A stretch of DNA of 64,000 bases from Magnetospirillum sp. SS-4 (GCF_902729425.1 NZ_CACVCH010000050.1:21135-85134); one strand, 5' to 3'. Positions 33,720 through 42,889 are shown, counted from the stretch's first letter. The notes: generated by a model from the letters alone, not told the origin. Numbers and translations: made by a program.

Positions 33720-34227
33720 TAAGCGACGCGGATCACTGCATTCGGCTGGAGGCAGAGCGCATCAGCATACCATCCCGGCGCGGGATCAGTAGGCGGCGCC
33801 ATGGGGGCATCACGGTTAGATCCCCGAGCCAGTCGTGCATACGCGGCCTTAAACCCCTTGCGATGGCGGGAGAAATCATGGAGCGGGTGGAACTGTGCAT
33901 GGACATCGCCTTACACCGCGTGCGGTCGTATCAGCCGCACGGCCGTCTCATAGCAACCAGAATGCCAAGGTGAGGCTGGCTGGACAACAAATTCAGCAGC
34001 AGCAATACGGTGTTGCTCTGATTACATGATCGCGTTTTGCGGGAATAACGCGACCAAGCGGTCTCTCTGTGCCAACGTGATTGCGATACGTATATCTTCT
34101 AGGGTGACCGTATCTGTCATGCTCGATTGCCAGTATCTGCTGGAAGCCATGGGCGAGAATAGATTCATTGCGGCGGATTCCCGTGTGGCCTTGATCACGA
34201 TGATGCCCAACGAGAAGAAGGAAAGCC
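33720..34227. other. Stretch without a convincing gene
   Basis: Short ORFs on both strands here overlap each other, lack ribosome sites and show no domain. I see no RNA gene, repeat or insertion-element end. It separates the RepB-like pair from the AT-richer hypothetical genes. Confidence 0.4.
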
Positions 34228-34590
34228 TCATCGCCTCGGTTCAGCAATTAATGTGTACGACAACCTGATTGCGGGCTGGCGAGTGAGATCAGGCCAATCA
34301 ATGCGGATAGCTTTTTGACATGATTTTCCCAATTCGAGCGTAATGGGGACCGCTGAGAATTCATGAAACGGCCTTTGACGGGTATCCATCAGGGATCCGT
34401 CCTTGAACCACATGATCAACCCTTGGAAATCCCAGATCGAGAAGCTGTATGCCCCATTACCCTGGATATTGAACAATACGCCAAGGGCGCGTAGTTTGTT
34501 TGAACAGTGACGCCTGTCGAGCGAACTTAAGCGCAGCTCGGGAAATTGCCCCGGCACACTGAGGAGGGAATTAATGAGATTTTTCTTCAA
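34228..34590 (-). CDS. Weak hypothetical protein
   Basis: A possible 120-residue protein from a TTG start with an AAGGAAAGG site upstream, divergent from the next gene. The segment VLFNIQGNGAYSFSIWDFQG looks protein-like, but no family is recognised and the start is uncommon. Kept at low confidence. Confidence 0.3.
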   Translation of the reverse strand: MKKNLINSLLSVPGQFPELRLSSLDRRHCSNKLRALGVLFNIQGNGAYSFSIWDFQGLIMWFKDGSLMDTRQRPFHEFSAVPITLELGKSCQKAIRIDWPDLTRQPAIRLSYTLIAEPRR

Positions 34591-35038
34591 TCGAAGCCTT
34601 TCCTTCAGCGGATTGTCCGTCGGTCAGGAGGGCGTTAAAGCCCTTGGCGGTCTGATTGTTGTCGTGTTTGTTGCCGCCGGAATAGCATTCGACGCTGTTA
34701 TGGTCGAGATATCGAGGTCTGTAGCGAAGATGAATGCCGGGGTTTCACTCAATTTTCCGATGGATTACCTCAATATTTATTATAGCTATTTTATAAAGTC
34801 ACTTAGCGTGACGATCAACTTTCCTTACATCGTCGGAAAACGCGTCTATATAGGCCTCGGAAATCTCTCCGACGGTTTTCGTGGTATCCTAGCGCTTGCC
34901 TCGGGCGGATTCCTGTACACCCTACTAATATACACCTTGTTTCTTGCACGTAAGATTCTTTGGGTGATCCTTCTATTCACCTTCATCCTCGTCGCCGTCT
35001 CCATCCTCGCCCTCGTTGGAGAGTGGATTTTTGCATGA
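34574..35038 (+). CDS. Hypothetical inner-membrane protein
   Basis: A 154-residue protein after a GGAGG ribosome site. It has TM segments near residues 24-42 (ALGGLIVVVFVAAGIAFDAV), 108-128 and 131-150. Base composition is lower in GC than the phage genes, suggesting separate acquisition. No family recognised. Next to another AT-richer membrane gene. Confidence 0.55.
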   Translation: MRFFFNRSLSFSGLSVGQEGVKALGGLIVVVFVAAGIAFDAVMVEISRSVAKMNAGVSLNFPMDYLNIYYSYFIKSLSVTINFPYIVGKRVYIGLGNLSDGFRGILALASGGFLYTLLIYTLFLARKILWVILLFTFILVAVSILALVGEWIFA

Positions 35039-35201
35039 ACCATAAATCGCAGGCTGATGAAGTTGGTGTGATCGCGGTTGATTCAGCCGCGGAAGCTATT
35101 ATCATAATATACGGTGGGGTTGTTTTTTGAATTTGCCGCCTAGATAACAACATCTCATTGACCTCGTCATAAAGTAGTTGGAATCCTTAAGAGTGGCAAT
35201 A

Positions 35202-35852
35202 ATGAAGAAATACGAGATTACATTCAAAGCAAAAGAGCGTGGCGGCTGGTTGTTAGACAAAAATGGCGCTCGGGCACACAACGCTATATCGGGACTGTTC
35301 GGCACTAACACTCGAATCGTTGAGGCCAATTCGTCCAAAGAGGCCAGAGAGAAATTTGGAACCTTCTTTGGCGCGTTCACCATTGTGAGTGTGAAACTTG
35401 TAAAGGGCCAAGCCTCGTCTGGAGATCGGAAACCACGGCCCACCCCCCATACCGCGAAGGGCCGGATTTCTGTGGCTCCAAGCACTCCCATTCAGGCCGC
35501 CGAGTCGTCTGCATCAATTCCGCAATCCAAAGCCCATATGAATGGAGATGTCACTCCCTCCCAAGTAGATATGGCCGTGCAAAAGGTAACTCTAAAGGAG
35601 GCGTTTAGCCCTTTAAAGTGGCTGACGGCGCTGGCAGGGCTTCATGTGGCGTTAATACTTTGCGCGAAGATCCTTGAAACAGAACCACTGTCACTTCCCC
35701 GTAACTTGCTGGGTATATTATTTTTAGCAAGTACATTTTATTTGATATGGGCAGTTTCAGGAGGAAAGGAAGGATCATCTGCAGTAAAGTCGTTTACCGG
35801 AATGATTTATATTATTACATCGTTATTTAGCATTCTGCTCATTCATAGTTAG
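35202..35852 (+). CDS. Hypothetical protein with C-terminal TM segments
   Basis: A 216-residue protein starting MKKYEITFKAKERGGWLLDK. The first 70 residues look like a small alpha/beta domain, followed by a Pro/Ser linker and three hydrophobic segments (WLTALAGLHVALILCAKIL, NLLGILFLASTFYLIWAV, MIYIITSLFSILLIHS). AT-richer than surroundings. Function unknown. Confidence 0.55.
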   Translation: MKKYEITFKAKERGGWLLDKNGARAHNAISGLFGTNTRIVEANSSKEAREKFGTFFGAFTIVSVKLVKGQASSGDRKPRPTPHTAKGRISVAPSTPIQAAESSASIPQSKAHMNGDVTPSQVDMAVQKVTLKEAFSPLKWLTALAGLHVALILCAKILETEPLSLPRNLLGILFLASTFYLIWAVSGGKEGSSAVKSFTGMIYIITSLFSILLIHS

Positions 35853-36100
35853 ATGATTGTTGCTGCTGGGTAGGGTGGAAAAATAGGGATTGTGATGGTA
35901 CATCTTCGGTTCTTCGCCGCCCCACTCAGGGATCTCTTCAAATCCATTTGAGGCGTCGAAGAACCAGAAATTTGTGAGATCGGGATCGGGGCAATCACCA
36001 CCGCAGCCGGTGGTAGCAATGAACCTGTCCCGCACGCCTATGCGCGCCGCTGCAAAAGTAGGCCACGGATCGGCGCCAATTTTTCTCCGGCGTTGACACG
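35823..36100 (-). CDS. Possible hypothetical protein, start unclear
   Basis: The minus-strand frame reads KIGADPWPTFAAARIGVRDR, then GCGGDCPDPDLTNFWFFDAS, then EEIPEWGGEEPKMYHHNPYF, which looks like real protein. Upstream, a different frame has a good GGGAGGTG site and MMEPFKEYRVNAGE, so the gene may be frameshifted near 36090. It overlaps the end of the preceding gene by 30 bases. Low confidence. Confidence 0.3.
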
Positions 36101-36123
36101 GTATTCTTTGAACGGCTCCATCA

Positions 36124-36771
36124 TCACCTCCCCGAAGCTGACCTGCGGGTTGAACGCCACCGCTTGTGACACTGATGACCACCTGCCCTCAGGTCATGGA
36201 AAACCGACAGAAACTTGTCCCGTGCTATGGCTGACGACCAGGCCACCAGTTCAATATCAGGAATGGCCTTTCGCCATCCAAATAGCCGGCGCGCATCCAG
36301 CTCATCGAAACCGGCCACGTGGATCGCCTCAAGGAAAGCAGCAAGACGATCGGCGCGATCGACAGCATCACTCCATTCATGGGGTATCGTGGCCGGCAGG
36401 CCGAACGCTGAGTGGATGGCTGCCGCCATCCGTGATTCAAGCTCGACATACCCTTGCCCTATAGCCCTCTTAAATGGGGTTACGAGATCAGAGGTCACGA
36501 ACTCGGGGCCGTCATGAAGCAAGGCAGCAAGCAGGCAATGGGGTGGCGCAGTTGGCAGATCCGTGGCGACGAGTTCCGTCACCAAGATGGAATGCTGGGC
36601 CACTGAATACCCGTGCTCCCCATGGGTCTGACCATTCCAACGGGCCAGCCGTGACAATCCCAGCGCGATGTCCTCGATCTCAATGTCCAGGGGGCTTGGA
36701 TACAAGATATCGAGGCGACGCCCCGATAACATTCTCTGCCAAGCTCGACCGCCACCCTGTTCCACGATCAC
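36124..36771 (-). CDS. HD-domain hydrolase (YfbR-like)
   Basis: A 215-residue protein with the HD phosphohydrolase pattern: HGEHGYSVAQHSILV, LLAALLHDGPEFVTSDLVTP and SDAVDRADRLAAFLEA. These metal-dependent enzymes remove phosphate from nucleotides; YfbR-type proteins are 5'-nucleotidases and are frequent in phages. Coupled to the upstream small ORF by overlap. It forms the end of a leftward WYL-regulator operon. Confidence 0.75.
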   Translation of the reverse strand: MIVEQGGGRAWQRMLSGRRLDILYPSPLDIEIEDIALGLSRLARWNGQTHGEHGYSVAQHSILVTELVATDLPTAPPHCLLAALLHDGPEFVTSDLVTPFKRAIGQGYVELESRMAAAIHSAFGLPATIPHEWSDAVDRADRLAAFLEAIHVAGFDELDARRLFGWRKAIPDIELVAWSSAIARDKFLSVFHDLRAGGHQCHKRWRSTRRSASGR

Positions 36772-36911
36772 AGTCCTTGGAAAATGGCGACTTGGAGGGA
36801 AGCAGAAACGACCGGCTTACCCTGCTCTGCAAGAAAGTCGTGGATGTCGTCCATCAGCACGGGCGTCATAGCAATGAGCGCGAACAATCCGATCCGGGTC
36901 AAAATGTTCAT
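36768..36911 (-). CDS. Very small hypothetical protein
   Basis: A 47-residue ORF starting MNILTRIGLFALIAMTPVLM, with a hydrophobic N-terminus like a signal or single TM segment. Its ATG overlaps the upstream stop (ATGA), its stop overlaps the HD gene start, and GGAG lies upstream. The evidence is translational coupling. Confidence 0.4.
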   Translation of the reverse strand: MNILTRIGLFALIAMTPVLMDDIHDFLAEQGKPVVSASLQVAIFQGL

Positions 36912-37114
36912 TTGGCACACTCCGCAAGACGCTCGACCGCCGTCAGAACCCGCATCGCTGCAGTATGCTCTGGCCATCGACCATCTGGAGCAAACGCTTC
37001 GGCCCGGCGGGAAGCATCTTCAATAGCGACCTGAAGGCCATACCGCCCGATTAGCTCTTCGGCTGCGCGGTGCACGTCATCATCGGTCGGATGCTGTGTG
37101 GTCGAGGTGTTCAT
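36908..37114 (-). CDS. Small alphaproteobacterial hypothetical protein
   Basis: A 68-residue helical protein (DDDVHRAAEELIGRYGLQVAI, then AMRVLTAVERL). The pattern matches a small alphaproteobacterial family; a distant relative is at 6382-6579. Lies between WYL regulator and HD hydrolase in the same direction. Function unknown. Confidence 0.5.
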   Translation of the reverse strand: MNTSTTQHPTDDDVHRAAEELIGRYGLQVAIEDASRRAEAFAPDGRWPEHTAAMRVLTAVERLAECAK

Positions 37115-37156
37115 CACCAGGGTAGACTGCAAGATAATGGTGACAATTTCGGTCAC

Positions 37157-38143
37157 TTATGGCGTCGTGCCCCAGGACATTCTTTGGCCGTGAACGATCT
37201 CCGCCAAGCCTTTGGGTTCGAGCACCTCCACCTTGTCGCCCCAAGCATAGAGGTGCCATGCCATTTCCAAGTCCGAAGCCGCATGAAGGGTCACCAGCAG
37301 GGACCCGTCCGGTTGGCGTTCAATCTGCTGGGATGGGTGGAAGATGAACTCCTCAGCATCATCGGCAGCTTCAGGAGCAAACTTCCAAACTGTCTTGAAT
37401 GATTCGCCTTGGAAGAGGCCAAACGATCGGGCTGCAAACTGGTCGAGGGAAAAATCAGGCTGGCGAGTGAACGGCTCATCAGTCACTTCCAAGCTTTCGA
37501 TATGCGGCAGAGCGAACAAGACCACGAAGTTGGCTTTTGGATTTTCATGGAACGCGACGAGATAGTTCCGGTGCCCGTGGAGGAATCCGTAGGGATGAAC
37601 CAACCGCTCGTTGACCTTCTTGGTCTTGCGGTTTCGGTACTGAAGTTTGACCTTCACACACGCTTTGATGGCTTGCCGTAAATCTCCCACCACGCTAATT
37701 TCGATGCGTGGGCGCGGGCCGGGCCGCATCGCGAGCCCTTCTGCCTCGAGCAAAGCTTCAAGGTCAGGCTCAACTTTTCGAGCCACATCCGGTTTGAGCA
37801 AGGCCCGCAATTTGGCTCCAAGGGTCGTCAGTTCGGCGGCTTCGTCCTCGCGGTTGTCCCGTTCGAATAAGTTGATTGCGCCCTCAATGGCAGCCAGTTC
37901 CTCGGCGGTGAAAGCAACCAGGCGATCCAGGGTTCCTGATGGAAGCCGCCACCGCTTCGTCCGCTCGCCCGTATCCACTTCCTCCATTTGAGGAAAGTTT
38001 CTCATCGCGGCATCGCGCATGCGCATGGCTGTCCGCCGGCCAACTCCGAACTTTTCCTCAATGTCAGCCAAGGAAAGGCCACTCCGGGCCGCCTGAAGTT
38101 CCAGAGCCAACTGCAGGAGATTGTCTGCCTTCTCGTATCGCAT
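37157..38143 (-). CDS. WYL-domain transcriptional regulator
   Basis: A 328-residue protein. Residues 1-60 form a winged helix (MRYEKADNLLQLALELQAAR; IEEKFGVGRRTAMRMRDA). A WYL domain follows in the centre (VKLQYRNRKTKKVNERLVHP YGFLHGHRNYLVAF, with a space added here only to break the run), then a WCX-like C-terminal domain. WYL regulators sense nucleic acids or nucleotides and often control defence islands and mobile elements. The start at 38143 matches the family N-terminus; 38170 is the alternative. Heads an operon with two small genes and the HD hydrolase. Confidence 0.85.
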   Translation of the reverse strand: MRYEKADNLLQLALELQAARSGLSLADIEEKFGVGRRTAMRMRDAAMRNFPQMEEVDTGERTKRWRLPSGTLDRLVAFTAEELAAIEGAINLFERDNREDEAAELTTLGAKLRALLKPDVARKVEPDLEALLEAEGLAMRPGPRPRIEISVVGDLRQAIKACVKVKLQYRNRKTKKVNERLVHPYGFLHGHRNYLVAFHENPKANFVVLFALPHIESLEVTDEPFTRQPDFSLDQFAARSFGLFQGESFKTVWKFAPEAADDAEEFIFHPSQQIERQPDGSLLVTLHAASDLEMAWHLYAWGDKVEVLEPKGLAEIVHGQRMSWGTTP

Positions 38144-38247
38144 TCCCAGCCCCACGACCAAATTGGTCATGCATTTTCACCCGGTCATTGCAAACAAGCA
38201 ACATCAATGAGAACGGAAGGTGACCGATTTTGACTCCCTAAGACGAT

Positions 38248-38616
38248 ATGGTCATGCTCATGGATAAGAGCACCAACCCAACGACACATTGCTTTCCCGC
38301 CGATTGGCGGTATGTGGATGGCTACCTAATCGAAGCCCGCCATGATGGTGAGGTTCGAATATGGGGGCCTTGGGATGGGGAATTTGGCTGCCGGACCGCA
38401 GAGGGTGCTGAGGTCATTCCCGAGTGGCCGCCATTGGGTCGTCTGGGAGTTTGGTTTGAACCAATCGGCCCAAAGGACGATGCCTGGTTCGCATCGCGGG
38501 CTGCGCTGGCCGCGTACTGGTCATCAATCCCAGTTCACGTGCGAATGAAAACCGCCCTGGCCAACTACAGTCAGTGGCAGGCTTGTTTACGGGCGCATCG
38601 AAATTCTGCCAAATAG
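38248..38616 (+). CDS. Hypothetical protein
   Basis: A 122-residue acidic, Trp-rich protein (DWRYVDGYLIEARHDGEVRI; GRLGVWFEPIGPKDDAWFAS), divergent from the WYL gene. No domain recognised. A stem-loop follows at 38633-38658. Confidence 0.5.
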   Translation: MVMLMDKSTNPTTHCFPADWRYVDGYLIEARHDGEVRIWGPWDGEFGCRTAEGAEVIPEWPPLGRLGVWFEPIGPKDDAWFASRAALAAYWSSIPVHVRMKTALANYSQWQACLRAHRNSAK

Positions 38617-38632
38617 CAATTACAAAGGGCGG

Positions 38633-38658
38633 CCGATCAGGTTTGGATTCCTGATCGG
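38633..38658. terminator. Stem-loop after hypothetical gene
   Basis: CCGATCAGG, eight-base loop, CCTGATCGG, a perfect 9-base stem 16 bases past the stop of the preceding gene. It lacks a T run, so it is a weak terminator candidate. Confidence 0.45.
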
Positions 38659-38726
38659 TCGGTCTAGCTTGACCTAGGCTAGTATCATCATCGATGAAAT
38701 TATTCTTTGGACATCTGAACGTAACT

Positions 38727-38813
38727 TTATCTTCCCTTGGTCAGCTTCCATTCAAGCCCCTCTTCAATAGCAATTCTTACAGCTTGAATATACTCCCTAT
38801 CCTCTTCACTTAG
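38727..38813 (-). pseudogene. C-terminal fragment of a gene cut by an IS5-family element
   Basis: Minus-strand frame LSEEDREYIQAVRIAIEEGL ending in WKLTKGR and a TAA stop; no start before the IS boundary. The other part may be the short ORF at 39634-39786 (MGLRETIKERMDEIQSMIES) on the far side of the element. It resembles the tail of small antitoxin-like proteins. Joining of the two parts is a guess. Confidence 0.35.
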
Positions 38814-39633
38814 GCCGTAGACTCATTACGCGGCACACCAAATGCGCAGGGCGACCAGCTTGACGGCGGCGAGGAAGTTTCGCGGGTCTTTGTCGTAACG
38901 GGTGGCAATCCCCCGGAACTGTTTGATCTTGTTGAAGAACCGTTCGACCAGATTGCGCTGGCGATAGACCCAGGCGGAAAAGGCGAAGGTGCCCTTGCGG
39001 TTCGACCTGACCGGGATGTTGGCCCAGGTTTTGTTCGTCTCGGCCAAGGCGCGAATGGCGTTGCTGTCATAGCCCTTGTCGGCCAGCAGGGTCGTGCCGT
39101 CGCCCAAGGCTCCATCCAGCAAGGCTTCGGCCTCGACGCTGTCGTGGACCTGCCCGGCGGTCAGACGCAGGGTGACGGGACGGCCTTCCGCATCGACGAG
39201 CGCGTGGATTTTGCTGGTGAGGCCCCCACGGGAACGTCCCATGCCGCCATCATCGAGAGCCCCTTTTTTCCCGTGGCCCCGTGCTGGTGAACGCGGACAC
39301 AGGTCGAGTCGATCATGATGATGTCGCCATCGTAAGCCTTGGAGATTTCCTCCAGGAGCCGATCCCAGACGCCCGCCTTGCGCCAACGGACGAACCGGTT
39401 GTAGCAGGTAGTCGGCGGGCCGTAGCGCTCGGGGACTTCCGCCCAGGGCGAACCCGTGCGGAAGCGCCACAGGATGCCGTTCAGGACCCGACGGTCATCG
39501 ACACGGGGAACGCCACGGGGCTTGTTCGGGAGCAAGGGCTCGATGATCGACCATTCGTGATCCGTCAACTCGTACCGCCGCCGCGCCATCAATCGCCTCC
39601 ATGCCTGAGGGAATCGTTGAATCACGACACGGC
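38814..39633 (-). mobile_element. IS5-family element (IS427-like)
   Basis: About 820 bases carrying a two-frame transposase. The ends share an imperfect inverted repeat starting GCCGT (GCCGTAGACTCATTACG on the left; GCCGTGTCGTGATTCAACG read inward from the right). I could not find a clean target duplication, so the exact limits are uncertain. Confidence 0.65.
38826..39589 (-). CDS. IS5-family transposase made by frameshifting
   Basis: The first frame starts MARRRYELTDHEWSIIEPLL at 39589 and holds the first catalytic aspartate (IMIDSTCVRVH). A run of six A on the minus strand (39264-39269, GGAAAAAAGG) lets the ribosome shift into the second frame, which supplies MGRSRGGLTSKIHALVD, the second aspartate (LADKGYDS) and the glutamate (NLVERFFNKIK). 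IS427-group elements use just such a shift. The full-length product would be about 254 residues, so the element may be active. Confidence 0.8.
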
Positions 39634-39786
39634 ACGAGAGGGAAGCCTGTTTATGAGTTTACGGCCTAGCACCCCCCAAAACTTAGCGACACTTGATATT
39701 TTTTCATTGATGCCATCTCTTTGATTAGATTCGATCATGGACTGAATTTCATCCATCCGCTCTTTGATTGTTTCTCTAAGTCCCAT
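39634..39786 (-). pseudogene. N-terminal fragment interrupted by the IS5-family element
   Basis: Short AT-richer ORF starting MGLRETIKERMDEIQSMIES and running into the IS end. Charged and helical. Possibly the front half of the gene whose tail lies at 38727-38813. Confidence 0.35.
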
Positions 39787-39904
39787 TCTCCACCTCTCCT
39801 GACATCTAACCCCGCCAAGCTTCTTGCATGAGGAGCAGTATCCGCGTCGCAATGATCATCATTGCAATCATATATTGCGGTCATCAGCTTCGATTTAACC
39901 CTAC

Positions 39905-40400
39905 ATCCGTGGCAAAATTGGTCACACTTTCATGAGATGGAGGTGGAGGCACACGAAGGAAATGCCGACATCAATGCGGTTGGCGAGCCGCAGGCCGACG
40001 AACTCGCCCGAGGTGAACTGGCTGCCCTGGTGGGTGTTGAAGATCTCCGGCTTGCCGTGCCGGGCCAGCGCCACTTCCACCGCTTCCAGACAGAAATCGT
40101 CGCTCATGGTGATGGACAGCCGCCAGGCCAGCCCCCGGCGGCTGTACCAATCGACTACGGCGACGAGGTAGATGAAGCCCCCTGGCCATCGGGATGTCGA
40201 TGTCCATCGCCTACACTTGGTTTGGCCGCTCGGGCCTTGAACATCACCACCGAATCCTAAGGCTTGCGCCCAGCATCGACTTCCGCGCCTCCGGCGGCTT
40301 CTGTCAAAACCTTCTTCCAGCAGGGGCCGGAAAATCTCCCAGGAAACTATCCCGTTGATCTGCGCCAAGGGATTGTTCTCGGCGGTTCAACCAGCGTACC
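39905..40400 (-). pseudogene. Transposase debris (IS3-like core plus IS5-like N-terminus)
   Basis: One open frame contains two unrelated transposase pieces. MAQINGIVSWEIFRPLLEEG is an IS5-type N-terminus. YLVAVVDWYSRRGLAWRLSI and HGKPEIFNTHQGSQFTSGEF belong to an IS3-type DDE core. The IS3 part lacks its C-terminal glutamate region. The frame is a by-product of rearrangement. Confidence 0.7.
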
Positions 40401-41014
40401 GTAACTCGATATTGAAGAAACCCATCTGGGCCATAGTCGCTATCCTGGCCCATTGAATTTGCTCGGATTCTACCCCATCATCGCCGGAGAACGGGATTTT
40501 TCGAGGCGCCCCTAATGCCGGTGTTCAGGGCCGCCCATTTCCTCTGTGTGTCCAATTCTGTCCCATTGCTGAGGTAGTATCCCGTCAAGGAAACTGCTTG
40601 GGACCAACGGGATGCGTGGCAGCTTCACAGCATACAGCGAAGAATTTTGGATAGATAGCATTCGCTATATTTTTGAAGTAAGCATGGAAAGTGGCGTTGC
40701 ATTTTATTTATGCGATTACAATGAAAATGTAAATCTTCTTAATGAAGATGAAATTGGATGGAACTACGGCGAGCCTGACATAGTCATTTCAGTGGGAGCA
40801 ACAGGAATTTGCAGGAGCCCTAATCGTCTATTCCGAACAGTCACGGATATCGCTTTAAAGTGGCTAAAGCGCACTAGGGCACCATATTTTTTCTTTAAAA
40901 CTGATAACATTAAAAAGCAGCGCATTTACTTGCATGTTATAGAACGCCTAGCACATCTGAATTCCTATTCGCATCAGGTCATATGTGATGGCGACGTGTT
41001 TTGGGTTTATATCG

Positions 41015-42141
41015 ATGGCTTATCGCGATGAGGCAGGTACCGCTTGAAATGGCTGCGTCGGGGCGGTAGCGTTCGCCTCTATGGTGAGGCAATTGTCGTT
41101 CCTTGAGTTTCAGGCATGGTTCCCGGACGAGGACGCCTGCATCCGGCTGCTGCTGGACCGGCGCTGGCCGGATGGTTTTTCCTGCCCGAAATGCGGTGGT
41201 CGTAGCGGCGATCTTCTGAAGAGTCGCGCCTACACCTATGAGTGTAGAAGCTGTGGGCGCCAAACGTCGGCCACCGCTGGCACGATCATGCACCGGACCA
41301 AACTGCCGCTGCGGGTCTGGTTCTGGGCTGCGCACTTGATGGCCACGCATTCGAACGGAATGTCGGCGCGGCAACTGGCCGGGCAAATGGGCATCGCCTA
41401 CAGTTCGGCTTGGCTGCTGGAGCAAAAGCTGCGGCGCGCGATGGTCAATCCCAATCGCGATCTGCGGGAAGGTGTGGTTGAGGTCGATCAGACCGAGATG
41501 CCGTTCCGTGCCAATGACGATCCCGACACCCCGCTCAAAACCGGCAAGATCATAGTGATCGGTGCTGTCGAAGTGCGTGACCGAACCACAGGAAAAGCGC
41601 AGGAACCAAAGGCATTTGGCGCAAAATACCTCGACACCCTGTCGGGGCGCTGCCGCCTCGCGGTTATTTCGAGCAACGAGGCCGTCCACATCCACAGCTT
41701 CATCCGGGCCAACATCGCCCCCGGTTCGACCCTGGTGACAGACGGCCACGCCTCCTATCCGGGGGTGGATGGTTACCGCCACGATCCCCGTGTCGTCGGC
41801 AACATGGCGGCCCATATTCCGCTCAAGTGGATTCATCGGGTGTTCGCCCTTCTGAAGCGCTGGGGCCTCGGCACCTATCATGGGTTCCGGCCCGAGCACA
41901 TCGACACATACCTCAACGAGTTCGCCTTCCGCTACAACCGACACTTTTATCGCCATGTCTCCTTCGAGGCCGTCCTTGGCATCGCCACCGACCACGCTCC
42001 GCTGTCCTACTGGGACATCACCGGAAGGGACAACCCCCGAAAGGGCCGCGCCGTGATCCGTCGAAACCCACAAAAGCGCAGGACGGTGGACAAAGCTGGC
42101 GATGGCTAATTCAGGCAACCTGCCTCATCGCGATAAGCCAT
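41015..42141 (+). mobile_element. Intact IS1595-family insertion sequence
   Basis: An 1127-base element. Perfect 24-base terminal inverted repeats at 41015-41038 and 42118-42141 begin ATGGCTTATCGCGATGAG. The target duplication TTATATCG is at 41007-41014 and 42142-42149, the 8 bases expected for IS1595. It carries one transposase gene. Intact ends and duplication point to a recent insertion. Confidence 0.93.
41081..42109 (+). CDS. IS1595-family transposase
   Basis: A 342-residue transposase. The N-terminal zinc ribbon has CPKCGG and CRSCG (residues 35-60). The DDE-type core has VVEVDQTEMPFR, LVTDGHASYPG and IHRVFALLKRW, ending with the FRYNRHFYRHVSFEAVLG block. Related to the transposase at 49475-50539. 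Confidence 0.93.
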   Translation: MVRQLSFLEFQAWFPDEDACIRLLLDRRWPDGFSCPKCGGRSGDLLKSRAYTYECRSCGRQTSATAGTIMHRTKLPLRVWFWAAHLMATHSNGMSARQLAGQMGIAYSSAWLLEQKLRRAMVNPNRDLREGVVEVDQTEMPFRANDDPDTPLKTGKIIVIGAVEVRDRTTGKAQEPKAFGAKYLDTLSGRCRLAVISSNEAVHIHSFIRANIAPGSTLVTDGHASYPGVDGYRHDPRVVGNMAAHIPLKWIHRVFALLKRWGLGTYHGFRPEHIDTYLNEFAFRYNRHFYRHVSFEAVLGIATDHAPLSYWDITGRDNPRKGRAVIRRNPQKRRTVDKAGDG

Positions 42142-42207
42142 TTATATCGAGCCGCGACAACAGTTTTGCCGTTGATGTATGCACGCTGCATTTTTTGGAG
42201 GATAATA

Positions 42208-42420
42208 ATGTATGACATAATTGGTGATGTTCATGGCCATGCTGCTGAGCTTGAGCTAATGCTTGAGAAATTGGGATATATTAAATGTGGGATGGGATAT
42301 CGACACGACAGTCGAAAAGTTATTTTCCTAGGGGATTTGATTGATAGAGGTCCGGACCAAAGGAGGGTCTTGGAAATTGTACGATCTATGGTCAGCTCCG
42401 ACGCTGCTCTGGCCGTAATG
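42208..42420 (+). pseudogene. Truncated metallophosphoesterase
   Basis: Starts at ATG 42208 (GGAGG upstream) with the calcineurin-like motifs MYDIIGDVHGHAAEL and KVIFLGDLIDRGPDQ, but stops resembling the family at AVMG, where GNHE should follow. From there the frame reads into transposase sequence. The metal-binding C-terminal half is lost, so it is probably inactive. Confidence 0.8.
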
Positions 42421-42618
42421 GGCACCCGACACCCAGGCTATGCCGCGTCCATCCGTATCCGCAAGCGCATCGAAGAAGCCTTCGGCTGGATCAAGACGGT
42501 GGCCGGGATGCGCAAGACCAAGCTGCGCGGTCTGGACAAGGTGGACTGGGCCTTCGCCTTTACCGCTGCCGCCTACAATCTGGTGCGGCTGCCCAAGCTG
42601 CTCGTGGTGTCGCCATGA
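42421..42618 (+). pseudogene. C-terminal remnant of an IS5/IS1182-like transposase
   Basis: In frame with the broken phosphoesterase, the sequence RHPGYAASIRIRKRIEEAFG and later DWAFAFTAAAYNLVRLPKLL is the end of an IS5-type DDE transposase including the last catalytic glutamate. No start or N-terminus remains. Confidence 0.75.
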
Positions 42619-42848
42619 CCATGCAGCCCGAGCTTCGCTCCGAGATCACCTGCCCGCACTGCGGCCATCGCAAGGTCGAGGAAATGCCGACCGACGCCTG
42701 CCAATTCTTCTACGAGTGCGAGGGGTGTCACACCCTGCTGCGCCCGAAACCCGGCGACTGCTGCGTGTTTTGTTCATACGGGTCCGTCCCGTGCCCTCCA
42801 ATCCAGTTGGAACGCCAGGGCGGCAGCGACGGGTGCTGCTGTCGCTGA
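42615..42848 (+). CDS. GDCCVxC-type small cysteine protein
   Basis: A 77-residue protein with two zinc-ribbon-like pairs (CPHCGHRK; CEGCHTLL) and the GDCCVFCSYGSVPCPPIQ motif of the GDCCVxC family, small proteins often carried on mobile elements near metal-resistance genes. Overlaps the transposase remnant stop (ATGA). Role unknown. Confidence 0.75.
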   Translation: MTMQPELRSEITCPHCGHRKVEEMPTDACQFFYECEGCHTLLRPKPGDCCVFCSYGSVPCPPIQLERQGGSDGCCCR

Positions 42849-42889
42849 ACGACTTCTTCAACAGCCTGTTAATGACAGGGATCTCCGCT

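Larger units (their letters stand above)
40612..42175 (+). pseudogene. Hypothetical gene interrupted near its 3' end by IS1595
   Basis: The reading frame 40612-41014 codes about 134 residues (MRGSFTAYSEEFWIDSIRYI; YGEPDIVISVGATGICRSPN; HQVICDGDVFWVYI). An IS1595 element with the 8-bp duplication TTATATCG splits it. Removing the element and one duplication restores the end EPRQQFCR and a TGA at 42173-42175. With the element present the protein ends DGLSR instead, so only the last residues change and it may still work. AT-rich; no family recognised. Confidence 0.65.

Noticed and set aside
38814..39633. Exact target duplication for the IS5-family element
   Set aside because: Ends are imperfect and the bases next to them do not match, so no duplication is claimed.
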